Source: Betaproteobacteria bacterium (GTDB lineage Bacteria > Pseudomonadota > Gammaproteobacteria > Burkholderiales > Burkholderiaceae_C). From it: a stretch of 5,018 bases of DNA. The stretch's first letter is position 1; each line of letters starts with the position of its first letter. The translations under genes were made by a program, and so were the position numbers. Location of the stretch: contig VBDL01000151.1 in NCBI GenBank assembly GCA_005884255.1, forward strand, positions 1 to 5,018, read 5' to 3'. Positions 1-5,018 of the stretch are shown here, piece by piece. A model generated the notes under the pieces. That model worked only from the letters and a program-made list of their open reading frames with translations, had not been told where the DNA came from and made no database searches.

Positions 1-73
1 AGGGCACGAGGCCCAGGCCGGCGAGCAGCAGCAAAGGCAGCAACGCACTCGGCCGAAGAAGATTCGAGGTCAT
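1..73 (-). CDS. livM: LivM-type ABC permease, N-terminal fragment (cut by window edge)
   Basis: Only the first 24 codons are present. Translation starts at an ATG (73-71) and gives a short polar stretch, MTSNLLRPSA, followed by a run of leucine, alanine and glycine that looks like the first membrane segment of an inner-membrane permease. A GAGGG ribosome binding site (82-86) lies 8 bases before the start, inside the end of the preceding permease gene, and the gap between the two genes is 5 bases. In LIV-type ABC transporters the second permease, LivM, almost always follows LivH directly, so this identity rests mainly on position and on the hydrophobic start. The rest of the gene, and probably the ATPase genes livG and livF, would lie beyond the low-coordinate edge. 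Confidence 0.72.
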   Translation of the reverse strand, partial: MTSNLLRPSALLPLLLLAGLGLVP

Positions 74-78
74 GGCGC

Positions 79-999
79 TCACCCTCGCTTCGCAGGAAAG
101 AGGCCCTGCGGCCGGCACGCCAGCACGACCGCCATCAGCAGGTAGACGCTCATCGACGCGAGCGCCGGGCCCGCGGCGTCGGCGATCGAGCGCTCGGCCA
201 CCTGGCGCAGCAGCACCGGCAGGAACGCGCGGCCGAGCGTGTCGACCAGCCCGACGATCAACGCCGCATAGAAGGCACCGCCAACCGAGCCGATGCCGCC
301 GATCACGATCACCACCAGCGTCGTGATCAGCACCGGCTCACCCATGCCCGACTGCACCGAGAGGATCGGGCCCGCCATCGCGCCGGCCAGCCCGGCGAGC
401 ATCGCACCCACGCCGAACAGCATCGCGTTGAGCAGCCGGATGTTGACGCCGAGCGCGCCCACCATCTCGGGGTTCTGCGCGCCGGCGCGGATCAGCATGC
501 CGACGCGCGTCTTGTGGATCAGCAGGTACGAGCCCACCGCCACCAGCAGCCCGGCCGCGATGATCGCGAAGCGGTACGACGGATAGCTGACGCCGAACAA
601 ATCGACCGTGCCCGACAGCACGTCGGGCACCTGCACGAAATAGGGCTGCGGGCCCCAGACGATGCGTGCCAGCTCGTTGAAGAAGAGCACCAGGCCGAAG
701 GTGGCAAGCACGTGATCGAGGTGATCGCGCCGATACAGGCGCGACACCACGGTCAGCTCCAGCACCATGCCGAGCACGAGGGCGGCGGCCGCAGCGGCCA
801 GCACGGCCAGCGTGAAGGAGCCGCTCGCGCCGTAAGCCATCGCCGCCGCGTAGGCGCCCATCATGTACAGCGAGCCGTGCGCCAGGTTCACGAAGCTCAT
901 GATCCCGAACACCAGCGTCAGCCCGGCGGCGAGCAGGAACAGCAGCACGCCGTACTGCAGACCGTTGAGCAGCTGGGCAAGAAGAAGCGTTGCGCTCAT
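79..999 (-). CDS. livH: LivH-type ABC transporter permease, aromatic acid/branched-chain amino acid family
   Basis: This is a 306-residue inner-membrane permease, a normal length for LivH. About eight hydrophobic segments can be seen, roughly at residues 11-33, 37-57, 62-82, 95-116, 142-162, 190-214, 222-248 and 281-297. Family hallmarks include GLTLVFGIMSFVNLAHG (26-42), the cytoplasmic EAA-like loop around AQNPEMVGALGVN (174-186) that docks the ATPase, the glycine-rich GGIGSVGGA (234-242), and the typical C-terminal RPQGLFP (296-302). The ATG at 999 overlaps the stop of the binding-protein gene by 4 bases (ATGA), which suggests translational coupling. The reading frame stays open far upstream, but that stretch is an out-of-frame shadow of the binding-protein gene. 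The permease does not by itself reveal the substrate. The neighbouring salicylate-hydroxylase genes suggest an aromatic acid, and true branched-chain amino acid transport cannot be excluded. Confidence 0.93.
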   Translation of the reverse strand: MSATLLLAQLLNGLQYGVLLFLLAAGLTLVFGIMSFVNLAHGSLYMMGAYAAAMAYGASGSFTLAVLAAAAAALVLGMVLELTVVSRLYRRDHLDHVLATFGLVLFFNELARIVWGPQPYFVQVPDVLSGTVDLFGVSYPSYRFAIIAAGLLVAVGSYLLIHKTRVGMLIRAGAQNPEMVGALGVNIRLLNAMLFGVGAMLAGLAGAMAGPILSVQSGMGEPVLITTLVVIVIGGIGSVGGAFYAALIVGLVDTLGRAFLPVLLRQVAERSIADAAGPALASMSVYLLMAVVLACRPQGLFPAKRG

Positions 1000-2150
1000 G
1001 GCGCAGTCTTCAGTGAGCACTGCGCGTGGTAGGCGTCGGCGTGTTCCTTCAGCGGCGTGCCGACGTGCTTGATCGCAAGCTTGCCGCCGTCCTTGACGGC
1101 CTCGAAGGCGTAGTAGTTCTGCACCGGCAGGTTGTTGTTGTTGAAGCGGAACGGCCCGCGCACCGACTTGAATTCGTCGCCCGCGGTCTTGAGCGCCGCC
1201 GCGAGCTTCTTCGCGTCGCCGCCGGCCTTGCGCAGCGCCATGTCGAGCAGGTTCGCCGCGTCGAAGCCCGTCGCCGCGTACTCGCTGGGCGTGCGCTTGT
1301 ACTTCGCCTCGAAGGCGGCGACGAACTTGCGGTTCTCCGGGTTGTCCAGCGCCGCGTCCCACATCGCGCCGCTGATCGTGCCGGCCGCCGCGTCGCGCAG
1401 CGACGGCAGCGTCGTGCCGTCGACGGTGAACACCGAGTACAGCGGCAGCTTGGGCAGCAGCCCGGCCTGGCTCATCTGTTTGACGAAGTTCACGCCCATG
1501 CCGCCGGGGTAGAACACGAACGCCGCATCGGGCTTCGCCGCCTGCAGCTGCGCCAGCTCCGCGGCGTAGTCCGGCTGGTTCACCTGGGTGTAGGTCTCGC
1601 CCACCACCTCGCCCTTGAAGAAGCGCTTGAAGCCGGCCAGCATGTCCTTGCCGGCCTGGTAGTTGGGCGCCATCAGGTACACGCGCTTGACGCCGCGATC
1701 CTGCGCGAACTTGCCCATCGCCTCGGCCGAACCGTCGTTCTGCCACGCCACCGAGAACACGTTCGGCTTGCACTGGGCGCCGGCGATCGGCGATGGCCCG
1801 GCGTTGGTGGCGATCGCCACCGTGCCGGACTCCGCCAGGCGCGGCAGGCTGCCCATCAGCACGTTCGAGAAGCTCAAGCCGACGATCGCATCGACCTTGT
1901 CCCGGTCGATGAACTTGCGCACGATCTGCTGCCCGGTCTCGGGCTTGAGCTGGTCGTCTTCCTTCAGCACGGTGGCGCTCTGGCCGCCGAGCTTGCCGCC
2001 GAGCAGCTCGAGCGCCAGCGCGAAGCCGTCGACCTGGTCCTGGCCGACGAGCGCCTGCGGGCCAGACAGCGGCGCCATCAGGCCGATGGTGGCGGCGTGA
2101 GAAGTAGCGAGGGTCGCCGCAAGGGCGGCGGCGGTAAGCGTGGAACGCAT
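996..2150 (-). CDS. Periplasmic substrate-binding protein of a LIV-type ABC importer (Peripla_BP_6 family)
   Basis: This 384-residue protein should capture the substrate in the periplasm and deliver it to the LivH/LivM permeases. The N-terminus is a signal peptide: MRST, an alanine/leucine-rich core, and a likely cleavage site after SHA (17-19). The mature protein opens with IGLMAPLSGPQALVGQD (22-38), the typical first strand and ligand-binding loop of type I binding proteins. Further family features are DDQLKPETG (65-73), DAIVGLSFSNV (87-97) and FDAANLLDMAL (297-307). The ATG at 2150 has a GGAG ribosome binding site 7 bases upstream and begins the signal peptide correctly. The gene starts 34 bases after the ferredoxin gene and shares ATGA with livH. 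Proteins of this family carry branched-chain amino acids, amides or aromatic acids. An aromatic acid such as salicylate is inferred from the neighbours. Two cysteines (127 and 377) could form a disulfide. Confidence 0.92.
   Translation of the reverse strand: MRSTLTAAALAATLATSHAATIGLMAPLSGPQALVGQDQVDGFALALELLGGKLGGQSATVLKEDDQLKPETGQQIVRKFIDRDKVDAIVGLSFSNVLMGSLPRLAESGTVAIATNAGPSPIAGAQCKPNVFSVAWQNDGSAEAMGKFAQDRGVKRVYLMAPNYQAGKDMLAGFKRFFKGEVVGETYTQVNQPDYAAELAQLQAAKPDAAFVFYPGGMGVNFVKQMSQAGLLPKLPLYSVFTVDGTTLPSLRDAAAGTISGAMWDAALDNPENRKFVAAFEAKYKRTPSEYAATGFDAANLLDMALRKAGGDAKKLAAALKTAGDEFKSVRGPFRFNNNNLPVQNYYAFEAVKDGGKLAIKHVGTPLKEHADAYHAQCSLKTAP
1001..1025 (-). repeat. Inverted repeat just before the livH start
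   Basis: Perfect 7-base arms, GCGCAGT (1001-1007) and ACTGCGC (1019-1025), flank an 11-base loop. On the transcript the stem ends one base before the livH start codon and covers the last codons of the binding-protein gene. It could form an RNA hairpin that masks the weak livH ribosome binding region until ribosomes finish the upstream gene, or that protects the upstream mRNA from decay. It lacks a U-tract, so it is not a classical terminator. The pairing is seen directly; the role is inference, and short repeats arise by chance in GC-rich DNA. Confidence 0.4.
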
Positions 2151-2157
2151 GGCTTGT

Positions 2158-2161
2158 CTCC
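2158..2161 (-). promoter_or_regulatory. Ribosome binding site of the substrate-binding protein gene
   Basis: GGAG sits 7 bases before the ATG at 2150. The surrounding GGAGACAAG is identical to the leader of nagG. This is the only clear signal in the 34-base gap after the ferredoxin gene; no terminator hairpin or promoter is seen there, so the importer genes are probably read through from the hydroxylase genes. Confidence 0.7.
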
Positions 2162-2184
2162 AGTTTTCTGCGGGGGCGAGGGCT

Positions 2185-2493
2185 TCAGTCGATGTGCACG
2201 AACACGCGCCGCCCTTCGATCTTCACGGGGTAGCTGCGCAGCGCATCGGTCGCCGGCTCGCAGGTCGGCCGGCCGTCGCGCACGTCGAACTTGCCCTGGT
2301 GCAGCGGGCACTCGATCTCGTGGCCGTCGAGGAAGCCGTCGCACAGGCGCGCATGGCCATGGGTGCAGATGTTGTCGGTCGCGTAGACGGCGTCGCCGAC
2401 CGTGTACAGCGCGAGGTCATGGCCGTCGACCGCGATGCCGATCACGTCGTCGGTCGGCAGCTCGTCCACGTCAAGGGCGTCGATCCAGTTCAT
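2185..2493 (-). CDS. nagAb: Rieske [2Fe-2S] ferredoxin of the salicylate 5-hydroxylase system
   Basis: This 102-residue cytoplasmic ferredoxin carries electrons from a reductase to the NagGH hydroxylase. The Rieske cluster ligands are C43 and H45 in ICTHGHA and C62 and H65 in ECPLHQGKFD, giving C-x-H-x16-C-x2-H. The spacing, the ending SYPVKIEGRRVFV and the overall length match ferredoxins of naphthalene-dioxygenase type (NahAb/NagAb). The chosen ATG (2493) overlaps the stop of nagH by 4 bases (ATGA). No Shine-Dalgarno sequence is visible before it, so it probably depends on ribosomes terminating on nagH. A longer open frame runs upstream inside nagH, but nothing there resembles a ferredoxin. 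In related nag operons this ferredoxin can serve more than one oxygenase. Here only NagGH is adjacent. Confidence 0.93.
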   Translation of the reverse strand: MNWIDALDVDELPTDDVIGIAVDGHDLALYTVGDAVYATDNICTHGHARLCDGFLDGHEIECPLHQGKFDVRDGRPTCEPATDALRSYPVKIEGRRVFVHID

Positions 2494-2969
2494 ATCGGGT
2501 AGATGATCGAGTTGGGGATCATTTCGCTGTCGTAGATGCATTGGCGCGAGCTGAATTTCAGCCCCGCCGGCGTGCGGACGACGACGTCGATGTAGCGGCC
2601 GACGTTGAACACGGTGGAAGCCTCCGACAGCTTGGTGCGAAACACCGCGTAGTTGGCCTCGCATTCGAAGCGGTCGCCTTCGGCCTTGCGCACCACCGGG
2701 CTGCCGACCACGTGGCGCTGGTAGTACGGGTCGTGGAACAGCGTCTCGCGGATGCCGTAGACGCGGTCCTTCAGCATGCCCTTGCTCTCGAACGACAGCG
2801 TCGCCAACGGAAAGCCGCGCTCGTAGTTCTCGCGCGGCTGCAGCCGGTAGACGCAGTCATCGGTGAAGAACTCGGGCCAAAGATCCCATTGACCCGAATC
2901 CACGGCGATCGCGTAGTCGGCGTACAGCTGCGTGAGCGCCAGGTAGTCGTCGAAGGTCATCGTGCCCAT
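2490..2969 (-). CDS. nagH: Salicylate 5-hydroxylase small (beta) subunit
   Basis: This 159-residue protein is the beta subunit of a Rieske oxygenase. Such subunits have a cone-shaped NTF2/SnoaL-like fold, bind no cofactor and stabilise the hexamer formed with the large subunit. Family features are the N-terminal helix containing QLYADYAIAVDSGQWDLWPEFF (about 14-35), the following TDDCVY, the central RETLFHDPYYQRHVV (74-88) and the terminal strand KFSSRQCIYDSE (139-150). Three in-frame ATGs are possible (2990, 2969, 2960). The one at 2969 is preferred because GGAGG lies 9 bases before it, and it leaves a 4-base gap after nagG; the ATG at 2990 would overlap nagG. The gene shares ATGA with nagAb downstream. 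The subunit assignment is secure. The substrate label follows from NagG and from the fumarylpyruvate hydrolase next door; related beta subunits serve anthranilate dioxygenases. Confidence 0.88.
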   Translation of the reverse strand: MGTMTFDDYLALTQLYADYAIAVDSGQWDLWPEFFTDDCVYRLQPRENYERGFPLATLSFESKGMLKDRVYGIRETLFHDPYYQRHVVGSPVVRKAEGDRFECEANYAVFRTKLSEASTVFNVGRYIDVVVRTPAGLKFSSRQCIYDSEMIPNSIIYPI

Positions 2970-2973
2970 CGCC

Positions 2974-4239
2974 TCATGCCTCCATGACATTTCGCCAGTA
3001 GCGGTACATGCCGCGGATCAGCGTCTCGGTGACCATGTGCTCGGTGTCGCCCACGTCGCGCCCACCGAGCTCGGCCAGCGTGCGGTGGAACGGCTTGCTC
3101 TCGAAGGCCTGCTGCGAGAACTCGATCACCTCGCCGTCGTCGGCCGACACGAAGCCCGCCGGGCCGAACAGGTTGGCCTGGCGCAGCCGGCGCTGCGTCA
3201 TCGCATCGTCGTCGTCGTCGAAGCCGAAGTGCGTCCAGACGAAGTCGAACGAGCCGTGGCCGTTGGGCTGGATGTGGCGCGTCGACACGCTGTTGACCTG
3301 CTGCTGCAGGATCACGCTCGGGAAGAGCGTCGTCATTACCGCGGTCGGGCCTTCCCACCACGGCTCGGGCACGATGTCGAGGAAGCGCGGGTCGTTGAGC
3401 TGCATGCTCTCCTTGAAGCTCGACACCTGCGTCACCTGCTCGGATTTGCCGGCCGAGCCGCGCGTCGAGATCATCGCCGCGTGGCGGTGCTGCGCATCCA
3501 TCTTCAGCTGCGACTTGTTGTCGGCGCGCCAGAGACCGAAGGTGACGAACCAGGTGTGCAGCAGGCCCGGGTGGTACGGGTCCTTGATGTTCTCCTGCAT
3601 CAGCTTCCAGTTGCCCGGAATGCGCTGGCGGTTGTAGCCGAGGATCTTCAGCTTGCGGCCGTTGAACAGGCGGTCGAAGTAGCCGAGGATCGTCGGGCCG
3701 AGGTACTGCTCGAACGGCTCGACGTCGGCATCGAAGGACGCAAACACCACGCCGCCGCGCGTCGCGACCTTCAGCTTCGTGAGGCCGTTGTCCTCGGGCT
3801 TGAAGTCCGCCGGCATGCCGCCGAGCACCTGGCCGTCCTGCTTCACGCCGCGGCGGAACGGCACGCCGCGCAGGTCGCCCTCGCAGCTGTAGTTCCACTG
3901 GTGGTAGGGGCAGGTGAAGCCGCTCTTGCCCACATTGCCGTGGCGCTCACGGCAAAAGCGCATGCCGCGGTGCGCGCAGACGTTCTCCACCACGTTGACC
4001 TGGCCGTCGAGACCGCGCACCAGGATCACCGAGCGCTCGCCGATCACCGTGCGCTTGAAGTCGCCGGGCTGCGGGATCTCGGCCTCCAGCCCCACGTAGC
4101 ACCAGTGGCCGCGGTAGAAGAAGCGCTCCAGCTCGCGCTGGTACAGCTCATCGCTGGTGTAGGCGAGGAACGGGATCTGATGGGTGCTGTCGCCCTGCCA
4201 GCGCGGCTCGCGCGGGAAGACCGTAATGGGCTGGCTCAT
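2974..4239 (-). CDS. nagG: Salicylate 5-hydroxylase large (alpha) subunit, Rieske non-heme iron oxygenase
   Basis: This 421-residue catalytic subunit would 5-hydroxylate salicylate to gentisate using O2 and electrons from NagAb. The N-terminal Rieske domain has ligands C88 and H90 (CAHRGMRFC) and C110 and H113 (CPYHQW). The catalytic domain carries the bridging aspartate and mononuclear iron ligands in IKDPYHPGLLH: D220, H223 and H228. The third iron ligand is probably D367 or D368 in GPAGFVSADDGE. From memory, many segments match NagG of Ralstonia closely, including RQRIPGNWKLMQENIKD and VNSVSTRHIQPNGHGSFDF. The ATG at 4239 has AAGGAG 6 bases upstream, and the gap after nagK is 24 bases. Oddities are a Rieske spacer of 19 residues between H90 and C110, two more than in naphthalene dioxygenase, and a run of five aspartates (341-345). 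Anthranilate 1,2-dioxygenase large subunits (AndAc) are close relatives; the gentisate-pathway gene next door favours salicylate. Confidence 0.88.
   Translation of the reverse strand: MSQPITVFPREPRWQGDSTHQIPFLAYTSDELYQRELERFFYRGHWCYVGLEAEIPQPGDFKRTVIGERSVILVRGLDGQVNVVENVCAHRGMRFCRERHGNVGKSGFTCPYHQWNYSCEGDLRGVPFRRGVKQDGQVLGGMPADFKPEDNGLTKLKVATRGGVVFASFDADVEPFEQYLGPTILGYFDRLFNGRKLKILGYNRQRIPGNWKLMQENIKDPYHPGLLHTWFVTFGLWRADNKSQLKMDAQHRHAAMISTRGSAGKSEQVTQVSSFKESMQLNDPRFLDIVPEPWWEGPTAVMTTLFPSVILQQQVNSVSTRHIQPNGHGSFDFVWTHFGFDDDDDAMTQRRLRQANLFGPAGFVSADDGEVIEFSQQAFESKPFHRTLAELGGRDVGDTEHMVTETLIRGMYRYWRNVMEA
2979..2983 (-). promoter_or_regulatory. Ribosome binding site deciding the nagH start
   Basis: GGAGG lies within the last codons of nagG and 9 bases before the ATG at 2969. 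It is 18 bases from the alternative ATG at 2960 and downstream of the first base of the ATG at 2990, so it favours the middle start. Confidence 0.65.
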
Positions 4240-4245
4240 CCTTGT

Positions 4246-4251
4246 CTCCTT
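4246..4251 (-). promoter_or_regulatory. Strong ribosome binding site of nagG
   Basis: AAGGAG lies 6 bases before the nagG ATG at 4239, inside the 24-base gap after nagK. It is the best match to the Shine-Dalgarno consensus in the window, which fits a need for abundant oxygenase. Confidence 0.75.
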
Positions 4252-4263
4252 GCGGATGCTGCG

Positions 4264-4959
4264 TCACGCCACCACGCTGACCCGGATCTCGCCCAGGCCG
4301 GCGATCGCGCCTTGCATCACGTCTCCCGGCAGCACCGCGTTCACGCCCTCGGGGGTGCCGGTCATGATCAGATCGCCGGGCTCCAGCGCTTCGTACTCGG
4401 AGAGCACCGCGATGCACTCCGACACCGACCAGATCAGCTTCGCGATGTCGGACGACTGGCGTGGTTGGCCGTTCACGCTGAGCGTGATCGCGGCCTGCGC
4501 CGGATGGCCTGCGTCCGCCGCGCGGTGCAGTGCACCGATCGGCGCTGAAGCCGCGAACGACTTGCCGAACTCCCACGGCCGGCCCTTGTCGCGCGCCTCG
4601 AGCTGCAGGTCGCGCCGCGTCATGTCCAGGCCCACCGCGTAGCCGTAGACGTGCTCGAGCGCGTTGGCCACCGCGATGTCGCGCCCGCCCTGTCCGATCG
4701 CGACCACGAGCTCGATCTCGTGGTGATAGTTCGCGGTCTTCGGCGGATACGGCACGCTCGGCACACGGGTCGCGTCGATCACCGCATTGGCCGGCTTCAT
4801 GAAGAAGAACGGCGGCTCGCGGTCGGGGTCCTTGCCCATCTCGCGGGCGTGCGCGGCGTAGTTGCGGCCGACGCAGAAGACGCGGTTGACGGGGAAGCGC
4901 TCGTCGCGCCCCGCGATCGCGAGTGTGTGCGGGGCCGGTGCGGGAATGGCGTAGTTCAT
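4264..4959 (-). CDS. nagK: Fumarylpyruvate hydrolase (fumarylacetoacetate hydrolase family)
   Basis: This 231-residue cytoplasmic enzyme would hydrolyse fumarylpyruvate to fumarate and pyruvate, the last step of the glutathione-type gentisate pathway. The FAH-family active site is complete. The H37/E40 dyad lies in GRNYAAHAREMG, and the divalent-metal ligands are E81 and E83 in YHHEIELV and D112 in GLDMTRRDLQ. The lysine is K133 in FGKSF, and the conserved loop is MTGTPEGV (199-206). The D112-K133 interval equals that in the human homologue FAHD1, as remembered. The ATG at 4959 begins a typical N-terminus and lies 23 bases after the upstream stop, but has no Shine-Dalgarno sequence. A GTG at 5004 would add 15 residues and overlap the upstream gene. 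The family also includes acylpyruvate hydrolases, oxaloacetate decarboxylases and related enzymes; the specific reaction rests on the adjacent NagG and NagH genes. Confidence 0.85.
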   Translation of the reverse strand: MNYAIPAPAPHTLAIAGRDERFPVNRVFCVGRNYAAHAREMGKDPDREPPFFFMKPANAVIDATRVPSVPYPPKTANYHHEIELVVAIGQGGRDIAVANALEHVYGYAVGLDMTRRDLQLEARDKGRPWEFGKSFAASAPIGALHRAADAGHPAQAAITLSVNGQPRQSSDIAKLIWSVSECIAVLSEYEALEPGDLIMTGTPEGVNAVLPGDVMQGAIAGLGEIRVSVVA

Positions 4960-4982
4960 GAGGTGTTCGAAGGGGTGGATGT

Positions 4983-5018
4983 TCAAAGGCGCTGCTCGCG
5001 CCACAGGCCGAGCACCTG
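4983..5018 (-). CDS. C-terminal end of an upstream gene, possibly gentisate 1,2-dioxygenase
   Basis: Reading in from the high-coordinate edge, one frame gives QVLGLWREQRL followed by a TGA stop (4985-4983), 23 bases before nagK. Spacing and codon use fit the end of a gene in the same operon. The LGLWREQR ending resembles, from memory, the C-terminus of cupin-type gentisate 1,2-dioxygenases, and that gene (nagI) commonly sits next to nagK. Eleven residues are too few for a firm identification; another protein, or a chance open frame, is possible. Confidence 0.42.
   Translation of the reverse strand, partial: QVLGLWREQRL

Noticed and set aside
999..1773. Upstream extension of the livH frame that would make a 564-residue protein
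   Set aside because: The extra part is an out-of-frame reading of the binding-protein gene. The ATG at 999 gives a normal-length LivH with the correct first membrane segment.
2151..2184. Possible terminator or promoter between the ferredoxin and binding-protein genes
   Set aside because: The 34 bases contain a ribosome binding site but no hairpin with a U-tract and no convincing -10/-35 pair.
2494..2664. Upstream extension of the ferredoxin frame
   Set aside because: It overlaps nagH out of frame and resembles no ferredoxin; the ATG at 2493 gives the family's usual length and an ATGA junction.
1026..2987. Very long open frame (653 codons) on the plus strand opposite the binding-protein, ferredoxin and nagH genes
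   Set aside because: The translation is arginine/histidine/leucine-rich low-complexity sequence without a recognisable domain and lies antisense to three clear genes. High GC removes stop codons from such frames.
2962..4548. Open frame of 528 codons on the plus strand opposite nagG and part of nagK
   Set aside because: It has the same alanine/histidine/arginine-biased shadow composition, no family features, and is fully antisense to NagG, which has intact catalytic motifs.
4960..4982. TTCGAA-centred palindrome in the gap before nagK as an operator
   Set aside because: Symmetry ends after the six central bases, and the gap appears to lie within an operon; this is expected by chance.

Overview
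The window reads as part of one aromatic-acid catabolic operon from a high-GC proteobacterium, most likely a betaproteobacterium of the Burkholderiales. The evidence is the strong G/C bias at third codon positions, GGAGACA-type ribosome binding sites, and proteins that resemble the nag (naphthalene/salicylate) genes of Ralstonia-like bacteria. The assignment to order is inference. All genes lie on the minus strand, so transcription runs from high to low coordinates. They are packed with gaps of at most 34 bases or with 4-base ATGA overlaps. No promoter, terminator, RNA gene, mobile element or CRISPR array is visible.

In transcription order the layout is as follows. (1) The last 11 codons of an upstream gene (4983-5018), tentatively gentisate 1,2-dioxygenase. 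(2) A fumarylacetoacetate-hydrolase-family enzyme, best read as fumarylpyruvate hydrolase NagK (4264-4959). (3) The large and small subunits of a Rieske non-heme iron hydroxylase, best read as salicylate 5-hydroxylase NagG and NagH (2974-4239, 2490-2969). (4) Its Rieske [2Fe-2S] ferredoxin NagAb (2185-2493). (5) A periplasmic substrate-binding protein of the branched-chain-amino-acid/aromatic-acid type (996-2150). (6) A LivH-type permease (79-999). (7) The first 24 codons of a LivM-type permease (1-73).

The genes fit one pathway. The ABC importer would bring an aromatic acid into the cell. NagGH, fed electrons by NagAb, would 5-hydroxylate salicylate to gentisate. Ring cleavage and isomerisation (genes not seen, perhaps upstream) would give fumarylpyruvate, which NagK would split to fumarate and pyruvate. 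The NADH:ferredoxin reductase (NagAa), maleylpyruvate isomerase and the two ABC ATPases are not in the window.

The most notable points are the fusion of a salicylate-5-hydroxylase operon with a LIV-type ABC importer, the missing reductase gene, and a perfect 7-bp inverted repeat directly in front of the permease start that could tune the ratio of binding protein to permease. No wholly new system is evident.
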